The notes below the pieces were generated by a model. That model had not been told where the DNA came from, ran no database searches, and saw only the letters and a program-made list of their open reading frames with translations. From positions 1-5,348 of the forward strand of contig JAKBCQ010000258.1 of the NCBI GenBank assembly GCA_021807585.1: a stretch of DNA of 5,348 bases, given 5' to 3'. Position 1 is the stretch's first letter; each line of letters starts with the position of its first letter. The stretch comes from Planctomycetota bacterium (GTDB lineage: Bacteria > Planctomycetota > Planctomycetia > Isosphaerales > Isosphaeraceae). Shown here piece after piece: positions 1 to 5,348 of the stretch. Made by a program: the position numbers and the translations under genes.

Positions 1-3000
1 ACGACCTCTCGACCGTTCGGTGCGGAATGAATTCGACCGTTCATCGCGTCGCTCGCGCTCACGCGTTCGTCGTTTCCGTCGACTCCGTTCGTTTTAGATG
101 AATTCACGTGAAAATGTGGAGGAGGGTTTCCGTTGCGATGAACCCCGTTCCCCGTTTCGTCGTGTGAATCGGCGTTCGACTCCGAATGATTCGTCGAATT
201 ATCACTTGAGCATTCCGTAAGATCGTGATCGATCGCGGCGGCGAGCCGCGACGTCGCGGAGGCCGCGGTCGCGCCCGACCGTTCTCCATTCGAATGCGAA
301 GCGAAGCCGCGCTCGCGGGCGTAAGCGAGCCTCATCTCCTGCTCGTGTTCGCTCTCTGCCTGCGCCTCGGCGATCTTACGGAGCGGAAGCATCCCGTTCG
401 CGAGCGCCGCGAGAGCCGCGACGTTGTTCGTCGCCACCGACGCCATAATGCCGAAACCGAGGAAAAACGCGCCGCCGATGCATAAGGCGTTGGGAGCAAT
501 AATTAAATGCCAGCTCTTGCGCACGTTACGATCGAGATCGCGCGAAATGTCGCGCAGATCGCACAGCTTGGAAAGTCCCTCCTCCATGAAGACGATGTGC
601 GCCGTATCGGTCGCGATCGAAGACGCTCCGCGGAGCGAGATCGACACGTTGGCCTTCTTGAGCGCGATGGAATCGTTGATCCCGTCGCCGACGAAACAAA
701 CCTTCTTCCCCTCTGATTGCAACTGTTCTACATAACTCGCTTTATCCGCGGGAAGTACCTGCGCGAAGTAGCGATCCATCCCCAGGCTTTCCGCGAGCTT
801 CCGCGTCGGCGCCTCGTGATCGCCCGAGATGATCGCGATGTGCTTGATTCCACGATCCCGCAGCCCCTTGACGATCTCACGCACCTCGGGCCGAACCGAA
901 GCCTGCAACTCAATCGCTCCGCCCAGGCGATCATCGACCGCGACCATCACCAGCGTATGTCCCTCGTCGTGCGCGTCGGCGAGCAACGCCTTCACCTCGG
1001 GTGAAATCTCAACCCCCTCCAAATCCATAAATCGCGCGCTTCCGACGCGAATCGTCCTCCCCTCGACGTGCACCGTGATTCCATAACCGACATGATATTT
1101 TGAATCGTCGATCATCGGCAGCGGAACGCCCAGCGTCTCAAACCGATGAAGAATCGCCTTCGCGATCGGATGCGCAAATTTATTCTCGGCCGCCGCGGCG
1201 TAGCGAAGAATCTGATCGGGATCGAACCCCGCCGAGGCGACGATCCGACCCACCTCGGGTCGTTCTCGCGTCAGCGTTCCCGTCTTATCAAACAAAACAG
1301 TGTCGATCTCATTCATAAGCTCAAGCGCTCGACCGTCTTTGACGAGAATCCCCTTATGAGCGCAGAGCGCAAGCGTCGAGAGCATCGCCAGCGGCGCAGC
1401 CATGCGGATCCCCGTGCCGAAATCGCTGTTGAGCACCGCGACCGCCCCCGCGGGACCCAGCGTCGCCAAACCAAGCGTTCCCAGCGCCAGCGTGGGAATC
1501 ACCGCCTTGTCGGCGAGTCGTTCCCCCTTGTGCTGCGAAGTGAGCTTATAGCCCGCCGAATCGTTGAGAATCTGCGAAATCTTCGCCGACGCGGTCTCAT
1601 TCCCCGAGCGTTCAACCTCGACGAAAATCTTGCCGGCCACCATCACCGTCGCGGCGAACACGCGATCGCCGATTCCCTTTTCCGCAGGCGCCGATTCGCC
1701 TGTGAGAGCATGTTGATCAATCATCGCCATGCCCTCGCGGACGAAGCCGTCTACCGGAACGACCTCTCCCGTGTTGACGACGATCACATCTCCCTGCTCG
1801 AGTTTTTCGAGCGGAACCTGAACCTCGGCGCCCTCGCGATAAAGCCAAACGTATCGTGGTTGCTTGCCGAAGGCGCTGAGCAACAGCTTTTTGGAATCAT
1901 CCTGTGTTTTCTTGACGAGCACCTTGCCGAACCCAAGGCACCAACACAAGACCGCGCCGGGGAAAATCGACAAAGTCGACAAACAGCCGATCACGACGAT
2001 CGAATCGAGCACGTCGACGCCAAGCCGACGCTCCTCAAACAACACAACGCGTGCTTCTTTAAACGTGGGAATCGACGTATAGGCGAAGAGCGCCGCGGTA
2101 AACGGTAAGAGCGGCGGCGCAACGAATTGCGCAACGGCCGCCGCGGCGACCGAAACCGTGCAAATCGGCAGGTGAAGATCGGGGCGATCGTTTTTGGCGG
2201 GGATCTCGGCCTGACGCAACGCCGAATCCAAGATTTCAACGATCTGGCTCGAATTGAGCTGACCGCGATCATAGACGATAAGGACCGATCCCGTCGTCGC
2301 GCTCGTCGTGTACTTTTCAATCCCCAAAACGCTCATCAACTCGCGCTCGATCGCTTGACAGACCTCCTTCTTGCGTAAAAGGAGATCGTTCCGTAAGCGA
2401 ATGCGTCCCGGCGTTTGGCTTCGGACGCGCCAAGTCGAACCCTCGATCTCGGACGCTGCTTCGCCGCCTTTTTGACGAGTTTTGCGCAATGCGGCCAGCA
2501 CCGTCGCGGGTCCAATCCGATCTCGATCGACCCTCTTGGCGCCTCGATATCTCCGTCCGTTCAAAACTTCTTTAGAATAAGAGTTCGCTGATCCTTTTAT
2601 GACTCGGTCGGCGGCGCCGTTCGCATGGCCGTTTATATGGCCGTTCGCGAGGCCGTTCGAGGTTCCGTTCGCATGGCCGTTCGCGAGGCCGTTCGAGGTT
2701 CCGTTCGCATGGCCGTTCGAGGTTCCGTTCGCATGGCCGTTCGAGGTTCCGTTCGCATGGCCGTTCGAGGTTCCGTTCGCGAGGCCGTTCGAGGTTCCGT
2801 TCGCATGGCCGTTCGAGGTTCCGTTCGATTCGAGTGGAACGGAGCAACGCGACAGCCGCTCGACGACGACGTCTATCACGTGTTGGAGCGAACAAGTTTT
2901 GGCGTGATAGCGGATCTCGGCCGCGGGCTCGGCGCCTTCGCTCCCGATCGAGACGCCGAGAATCTCTTCGGCTTGCTCGACCCCCGCGACGAACCGACGG

Positions 3001-3086
3001 CAAAAATCGGCTTTGGGATCGCCGAAAAGTTCGCGGCTTCGCACCACGATGAGCCCCGCCGACGGAAATGATACAGAAATATTCAT
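1..3086 (-). CDS. P1-type (HMA-like) P-type ATPase with Cys-free TM6 motif and NG-rich extensions; C-terminus runs off the left edge
   Basis: This is an ATP-driven cation pump of the inner membrane; the substrate is unknown. At least 1028 codons are visible, with no stop down to base 3. The start is the ATG at 3086-3084. It is the only ATG/GTG between the in-frame stop at 3143-3141 and the body of the protein, and it has no clear Shine-Dalgarno. Domains: an HMA-fold-like segment without CxxC (about 9-80); an (NGxx) repeat (88-157); a basic linker; a second HMA-like segment (about 219-290) containing TPGRIRLR and ATTGSVLIVYD; four membrane segments (about 307-391); the actuator TGES at 462-465; TM5-6 (about 528-572) with SDFGTGIRMAAP at 554-565; the phosphorylation motif D600-KTGT; H639-P640 in the nucleotide domain; GDGIND at 800-805; and TM7-8 (about 860-900). 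An Asn/Ser/His-rich tail follows from about 903. The catalytic motifs and eight-helix layout fit P1B ATPases. The usual CPx cysteine is absent, so metal specificity is unassigned. Family assignment is firm; the role is not. Confidence 0.95.
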   Translation of the reverse strand, partial: MNISVSFPSAGLIVVRSRELFGDPKADFCRRFVAGVEQAEEILGVSIGSEGAEPAAEIRYHAKTCSLQHVIDVVVERLSRCSVPLESNGTSNGHANGTSNGLANGTSNGHANGTSNGHANGTSNGHANGTSNGLANGHANGTSNGLANGHINGHANGAADRVIKGSANSYSKEVLNGRRYRGAKRVDRDRIGPATVLAALRKTRQKGGEAASEIEGSTWRVRSQTPGRIRLRNDLLLRKKEVCQAIERELMSVLGIEKYTTSATTGSVLIVYDRGQLNSSQIVEILDSALRQAEIPAKNDRPDLHLPICTVSVAAAAVAQFVAPPLLPFTAALFAYTSIPTFKEARVVLFEERRLGVDVLDSIVVIGCLSTLSIFPGAVLCWCLGFGKVLVKKTQDDSKKLLLSAFGKQPRYVWLYREGAEVQVPLEKLEQGDVIVVNTGEVVPVDGFVREGMAMIDQHALTGESAPAEKGIGDRVFAATVMVAGKIFVEVERSGNETASAKISQILNDSAGYKLTSQHKGERLADKAVIPTLALGTLGLATLGPAGAVAVLNSDFGTGIRMAAPLAMLSTLALCAHKGILVKDGRALELMNEIDTVLFDKTGTLTRERPEVGRIVASAGFDPDQILRYAAAAENKFAHPIAKAILHRFETLGVPLPMIDDSKYHVGYGITVHVEGRTIRVGSARFMDLEGVEISPEVKALLADAHDEGHTLVMVAVDDRLGGAIELQASVRPEVREIVKGLRDRGIKHIAIISGDHEAPTRKLAESLGMDRYFAQVLPADKASYVEQLQSEGKKVCFVGDGINDSIALKKANVSISLRGASSIATDTAHIVFMEEGLSKLCDLRDISRDLDRNVRKSWHLIIAPNALCIGGAFFLGFGIMASVATNNVAALAALANGMLPLRKIAEAQAESEHEQEMRLAYARERGFASHSNGERSGATAASATSRLAAAIDHDLTECSSDNSTNHSESNADSHDETGNGVHRNGNPPPHFHVNSSKTNGVDGNDERVSASDAMNGRIHSAPNGREV
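2617..2832 (-). repeat. 12-bp in-frame tandem repeat encoding an (NG-x-x)n linker in the ATPase
   Basis: Seventeen complete 12-bp units begin with ccgttc (one unit reads ccgttt), followed by a partial unit at 2821-2832. There are four variants: ccgttcgaggtt (7 copies), ccgttcgcatgg (6), ccgttcgcgagg (3) and ccgtttatatgg (1). In the ATPase frame they encode NGTS, NGHA, NGLA and NGHI, covering residues 88-157. The TS units mostly alternate with HA or LA, which gives a 24-bp higher-order period. Seven His residues fall in the array. The 12-bp unit is divisible by three, so gain or loss of copies keeps the ATPase frame. All other frames also stay open here, which creates long shadow ORFs on both strands. 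The array joins two HMA-like segments, so it probably acts as a flexible, possibly length-variable cytosolic linker (inference). Confidence 0.97.
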
Positions 3087-3131
3087 AAGTTGTGAACCAA
3101 TTGATGAAAAGTCACCGGTCTGTTGCGTCGC

Positions 3132-3151
3132 GGACGCCGATCAGTGCGTCC
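3132..3151 (-). promoter_or_regulatory. Inverted repeat upstream of the ATPase gene
   Basis: This is a perfect 6-bp inverted repeat, GGACGC-N8-GCGTCC, centred about 55 bases upstream of the ATPase start codon in the 188-bp leader. It could be an operator half-site pair or a leader hairpin. No clear -10/-35 pair could be placed next to it. Short GC-rich hairpins are expected by chance in this base composition, so the call is tentative. Confidence 0.2.
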
Positions 3152-3243
3152 AATCGAGATCGATCGTCTTGGGGGGATTTGCTTGAACATGATTTCAATC
3201 GACCGTGGCCGGCGGGTTCGCCGAGCGTCGTCGATTCGGTTCA

Positions 3244-3269
3244 CGCGGGAAGGGAACGTCCCCCCCGCG
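3244..3269 (-). terminator. GC-rich hairpin just after the 83-residue gene (possible attenuator or terminator)
   Basis: The outer arms CGCGGG (3244-3249) and CCCGCG (3264-3269) enclose an inner GGGA/TCCC pairing with an ACG loop. The hairpin starts five bases after the stop codon at 3275. No T-tract follows on the minus strand, so it is not a canonical intrinsic terminator. It could stabilise the 3' end of the upstream transcript or only reduce read-through into the ATPase gene. Confidence 0.3.
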
Positions 3270-3274
3270 CGGAT

Positions 3275-3526
3275 TCATCCGGCGGGCGCGACCGGCTCTT
3301 CAGGATTATTCATGTGTTCTTTCACTTCGGCAAGCGTGTCGTAGATGTCTTCGATACGCTCGGCCATTTTTTTGGCGGCGTCGGCGTATTTATCGCCGAC
3401 AAGATCCCTCGCCCCGTCGAGCACGGGTCCGAGCTTATCCTTGAAGTAGGGATATGCGGCGATCACGGCCGCTCCCACGATCACCCCTCCCGCGAAAAAA
3501 AGCGCTTCGGATCGTGTCACCGGCAT
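3275..3526 (-). CDS. Small single-pass membrane protein with a charged helical tail, upstream of the ATPase
   Basis: The protein has 83 residues. After a short N-terminus comes one Gly/Ala-rich hydrophobic helix (about 8-28, from ALFFAGG to PYF). A long amphipathic Lys/Asp/Glu-rich helix (about 29-73) and a Pro-rich C-terminal end follow. There is no Cys and no signal-peptidase site, so the helix is probably a membrane anchor with the charged part in the cytosol (inference). The architecture resembles YtxH/DUF5132-like small proteins and the mycobacterial DUF1490 (PacL) partners of P1B ATPases. It lacks a PacL-like C-terminal metal-binding tail, and I cannot assign a family by eye. The ATG at 3526 is preceded by GAGGG nine bases upstream. 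The gene lies 188 bp before the ATPase on the same strand, which makes an accessory or scaffold role plausible. Confidence 0.85.
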   Translation of the reverse strand: MPVTRSEALFFAGGVIVGAAVIAAYPYFKDKLGPVLDGARDLVGDKYADAAKKMAERIEDIYDTLAEVKEHMNNPEEPVAPAG

Positions 3527-3901
3527 TGGAAACCGCCCTCATCGAAGATAGATACGCGGATCGGTAATCGCGATCGACTCGCGAGTTCGTCAATCGTTCC
3601 GACAATGGAATCCGTGAGAATCGACCGCGGGACGATTCCGCGTCGGTTTTCGTCGCGAGTCACCCCCAAACCGGTTGATCATCCGATCTCGATCGTTCGT
3701 AAATCGTCGACCGAACGACCGCGATTCTTGAATTCGGGGGGGGAAAGGAATTTGTTATGATGACATACAGGCTAATTGCTTTAAGGTCGATCGAAATCGT
3801 TTCAGGCCGACCCGGACACGAATCAAACGCCGTTCTTCTCGGCTCCGGCGAGGACGGCACGCCGACTTCATACCCCTAACCCGCTTGGAATCGCCGAGCG
3901 A
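3527..3901. other. Intergenic region between the two small membrane-protein genes
   Basis: This 375-bp stretch has no convincing minus-strand gene. It contains a perfect 10-bp palindrome, actcgcgagt, at 3577-3586, and part of it recurs as tcgcgagtc at 3653-3661. A hairpin with a CGCGG/CCGCG core (3626-3630 with 3638-3642) is extended by CGA/TCG around one bulged C. There is a run of eight Gs at 3736-3743. On the plus strand a possible 40-codon ORF is listed separately. No canonical sigma-70 promoter was identified for the 83-residue gene. Confidence 0.6.
3757..3879 (+). CDS. Possible 40-residue small protein on the opposite strand
   Basis: A short plus-strand ORF begins with tandem ATGs (3757 and 3760) and ends at TAA 3877-3879. 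It is preceded by AAAGGAA (3744-3750) six bases before the first ATG, a well-placed Shine-Dalgarno. The product starts MMTYRLIALRS and ends DGTPTSYP. It has no membrane segment and no motif I recognise. The ribosome-binding site is the only positive evidence; an ORF this short can arise by chance. Confidence 0.22.
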   Translation: MMTYRLIALRSIEIVSGRPGHESNAVLLGSGEDGTPTSYP

Positions 3902-4264
3902 TCACGAAGGCTGAGGTTGGAAATTTTCTTGAACCGCTTCGCCGACCGGTTGCGATTTCATCTTTTCGACCGAGTCTTTGGCCGCGATCGCTCCGTCGAC
4001 CATTCCGTGGACGATCGCGTTGTTCTTGGGAATCGCTCGTCCCACGAGCAACACCGGGAACACCACGCCGAACGAAATCGTGTAGCACGTGGTGTAAGTG
4101 AATCGGCTCACGAACTTCTCGGTCGCCTCCCAAACCTTGGGAGCGGCGTCCTTCGCGTGGGTGGCGCCGTCTCTCATCGCTTGGCCCGCCTGGCTCAACG
4201 CGTTGGCGACCGCCTTCATGGGGTCGCTCGAATTTTGATCGGCGGGGATCGTGTTCTCGGTCAC
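3902..4264 (-). CDS. 120-residue protein with one central hydrophobic segment, unknown function
   Basis: The start is GTG at 4264-4262, chosen because a strong Shine-Dalgarno (AAAGGAG, 4278-4272) lies seven bases upstream. The N-terminal half (about 15-50) is an Ala-rich amphipathic helix. A hydrophobic segment (about 60-78, TISFGVVFPVLLVGRAI) with an aromatic/Thr/Cys lead-in follows. A second Ala/Lys/Asp-rich helical segment (about 85-103) ends in a Gln/Pro-rich tail. The order helix, membrane segment, helix suggests an inner-membrane-associated small protein. I do not recognise the family. It precedes the 83-residue membrane protein and the ATPase on the same strand, but the 375-bp gap to the next gene suggests separate promoters rather than one tight operon. 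Confidence 0.88.
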   Translation of the reverse strand: MTENTIPADQNSSDPMKAVANALSQAGQAMRDGATHAKDAAPKVWEATEKFVSRFTYTTCYTISFGVVFPVLLVGRAIPKNNAIVHGMVDGAIAAKDSVEKMKSQPVGEAVQENFQPQPS

Positions 4265-4271
4265 TTGCAGG

Positions 4272-4278
4272 CTCCTTT
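4272..4278 (-). promoter_or_regulatory. Strong Shine-Dalgarno deciding a GTG start
   Basis: On the minus strand this reads AAAGGAG, with seven bases between it and the GTG at 4264. It fixes the start of the 120-residue protein and argues against a competing 151-codon Arg-rich frame that begins further upstream at 4331. Confidence 0.8.
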
Positions 4279-4300
4279 GGAAGTCGATCAGACGCTGATA

Positions 4301-4348
4301 ATTCTATGAACATGGAAAACTGACATACCACGGAACAACCGTTCCATG
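4301..4348 (-). promoter_or_regulatory. Promoter-like element with nested inverted repeats before the 120-residue gene
   Basis: The minus strand shows GGAAC (4345-4341), sixteen bases, then GTCAG (4324-4320). This resembles ECF sigma-factor promoters (GGAAC at -35, a GTC/TCT-type -10). GGAAC is also one arm of the palindrome GGAAC-N4-GTTCC (4332-4345), and outer arms CATGGAA/TTCCATG (4311-4317, 4342-4348) overlap it. A TAGAAT (4306-4301) could instead be a sigma-70 -10, but no good -35 sits at the right distance. The regulator is unknown. Confidence 0.35.
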
Positions 4349-4739
4349 ATAAATCTTGACGTCCGTGCCAAACAATACGATCCTAACACGGAAAAGGTTC
4401 CAATCAAGCGGAAACTGGATTGTTGCGTAATCTCGGCGGTCTGGGAGGGATATACCGATTACGCAGCCGGTTCATCCCGATCGTGATTTTTTTCGCTCGA
4501 TACCGCGCCTCCGATGAACAAAACACCTTGCTCTCAAAGGAGTTTCGTTCCGAATCTGAGCGCAACACACGGTCGCAAAACCATCCAAAGACTCACCTCA
4601 CCCACGCTCCAGGCGTCGTCCTTCCTCCTCGAATGGAATTCGTCAAGAATACGTTGCAATTCGCGTGCCGATTTCTTAGCTCTCCGGCGGGAGAACGCGA
4701 TCAGCCGAACGCGACACGGCTCTCACACGCGAGTTCGCA

Positions 4740-5348
4740 TCAAAACGCAACCGCGAATCCCAACAGAATGATGTGATTCGGTGAATGTTTCGTGCAACCG
4801 ATATTGTAGCTGCCGAAGATCGCGAACTGATCGTTCACCGTCCTGATCAGCCCCACTCCGTTGACGATCGCGTTCTGCTGGAGAACGTTCAGTCCGATAA
4901 ACCGAGGTAAACTCGCCGCGTTGTAGAACCCTTGTACAAATATATCTAAATCTTTAATAACTTTATGCTCAAACGACCATTGCGTCGAGAATTCATAGAA
5001 GATATTGCCCCGCGACCGATTCCCGGTGATGCCGATATTCCATTCCAGGTTCACTTCGTACGGGAGCGTTTGATCAAACAGCATGTTGATCGACGGTTGC
5101 ACCCCCGAATCAAGCGCCGGAGAGCCGAAATTCGTTTGCAAATAAACCTCGAGCCCCGCCGCGGGGATGAAAAACTTCCGGTTCTCGTTCCAAAAATGAA
5201 CCTTGAAGTCGAAATCAAGCGGTGCGAATCCCGTCGTCCCGTTCTTCCCGGAGATCGCCGTCAATCCATTGCCGAAAAACCGCAATTCCAAATTGTCGGT
5301 CAATCCGTATCGAATCAAATAATTCCAGTTGTATGTCGAGTTCTTCGA
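4740..5348 (-). CDS. Outer-membrane beta-barrel protein, transporter / phenol MetA-like family (N-terminus missing)
   Basis: 202 C-terminal residues are visible. The frame is open through the right edge, so the real start and signal peptide lie outside the window; the in-frame TTG at 5318 is not the start, because coding sequence continues upstream of it. The pattern is alternating polar and hydrophobic strands separated by short turns. It begins with YLIRYGLTDNLELR, typical of the Phenol_MetA_deg-type 'transporter' barrels, and ends in GFAVAF. A C-terminal Phe at the end of an amphipathic strand is the classical outer-membrane assembly signal. This implies a diderm cell. The family has no firmly established substrate, and the name reflects weak homology to a phenol-degradation gene. 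The 475-bp gap to the next gene argues against an operon with the ATPase genes. Confidence 0.85.
   Translation of the reverse strand, partial: SKNSTYNWNYLIRYGLTDNLELRFFGNGLTAISGKNGTTGFAPLDFDFKVHFWNENRKFFIPAAGLEVYLQTNFGSPALDSGVQPSINMLFDQTLPYEVNLEWNIGITGNRSRGNIFYEFSTQWSFEHKVIKDLDIFVQGFYNAASLPRFIGLNVLQQNAIVNGVGLIRTVNDQFAIFGSYNIGCTKHSPNHIILLGFAVAF

Larger units (their letters stand above)
4265..4739. other. Intergenic region between the barrel gene and the 120-residue gene
   Basis: This 475-bp stretch has no supported gene; the plus-strand open frame across it looks like chance. Its left part holds the ribosome-binding site and the promoter-like palindromic element of the 120-residue gene. A further inverted pair, tccgtg (4362-4367) and cacgga (4387-4392), lies upstream of it. 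Downstream of the barrel stop there is a short hairpin, tctcc-ggcg-ggaga (4681-4694). An imperfect 10-bp inverted pair (4658-4667 with 4726-4735, nine of ten matching) surrounds it. Neither is followed by a T-run, so no terminator is called. Confidence 0.6.

Noticed and set aside
104..289. 61-codon minus-strand ORF within the ATPase tail
   Set aside because: It is out of frame with the ATPase reading frame, which stays open to the edge; the Arg-rich product looks like a frame shadow.
1146..2108. 320-codon plus-strand ORF
   Set aside because: It is antisense to the ATPase core with its TGES and DKTGT motifs, and the product is Arg/His-rich with no recognisable domain. It is a shadow ORF.
2617..2832. 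CRISPR array
   Set aside because: The units are 12 bp and directly abutting, without spacers, and lie in frame within a coding sequence.
2572..3071. Repeat-rich ORFs in other frames on both strands (143 codons minus; 102 and 148 codons plus)
   Set aside because: A stop-free 12-bp repeat keeps every frame open. The minus-strand frame that continues through HMA, transmembrane and catalytic motifs is the real one.
3092..3760. 222-codon plus-strand ORF
   Set aside because: It covers the 83-residue gene in antisense plus both flanking gaps, has no ribosome-binding site, and its composition looks like translated noncoding strand.
3876..4331. 151-codon Arg-rich minus-strand ORF overlapping the 120-residue gene
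   Set aside because: The overlapping frame has the strong AAAGGAG plus GTG start and an orderly helix/membrane/helix product; this one does not.
4681..4694. Intrinsic terminator of the barrel gene
   Set aside because: The stem is only five base pairs and no T-run follows on the minus strand.
4420..4776. 118-codon plus-strand ORF in the large gap
   Set aside because: It starts at TTG without a Shine-Dalgarno, has no domain pattern, and runs into the 3' end of the barrel gene in antisense.

Overview
The window comes from a GC-rich bacterium. My best guess is a planctomycete-like organism. This rests on the protein style (a large P1-type ATPase with low-complexity extensions, small Ala/Lys/Glu-rich membrane proteins), frequent Arg and Ser codons of the cga/tcg type, and widely spaced co-directional genes. 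There is no rRNA, tRNA or other taxonomic marker, so this is a weak inference. Every gene I can support with confidence lies on the minus strand and is read from right to left.

Layout in reading order. From the right edge to 4740 is the C-terminal part of an outer-membrane beta-barrel protein of the 'transporter / MetA-pathway of phenol degradation' type; its N-terminus lies outside the window. Then comes a 475-bp gap that carries a promoter-like element and palindromes. At 4264-3902 is a 120-residue protein with one hydrophobic segment and a GTG start backed by a strong Shine-Dalgarno sequence. A 375-bp gap follows, with a possible 40-codon plus-strand ORF. At 3526-3275 is an 83-residue protein made of one N-terminal membrane helix and a long charged helix. 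A 188-bp gap with two GC-rich hairpins leads to the dominant gene. From 3086 to beyond the left edge is a P1-type (heavy-metal-ATPase-like) P-type ATPase of at least 1028 residues, open at its C-terminus.

The ATPase is the notable object. It has all the catalytic signatures (TGES, DKTGT, the HP of the nucleotide domain, GDGIND). The transport-site CPx motif of membrane helix 6 is replaced by a cysteine-free S-D-F-G-T-G-I-R sequence. Its N-terminus carries two HMA-fold-like segments that both lack CxxC. Between them sits a 17-unit tetrapeptide repeat (NG-TS / NG-HA / NG-LA) written in a 12-bp tandem DNA repeat. After the last membrane helix comes an unusual Asn/Ser/Asp/Gly/His-rich tail of more than 125 residues, also rich in NG.

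Working model (inference): the two small membrane proteins, on the same strand immediately upstream, are accessory or scaffold subunits of this ATPase, by analogy with mycobacterial DUF1490/PacL proteins that partner P1B ATPases. Substrate and physiology cannot be read from the sequence. The missing Cys argues against a classical soft-metal (Cu/Zn/Cd) CPx transport site. The barrel gene may be an unlinked neighbour.
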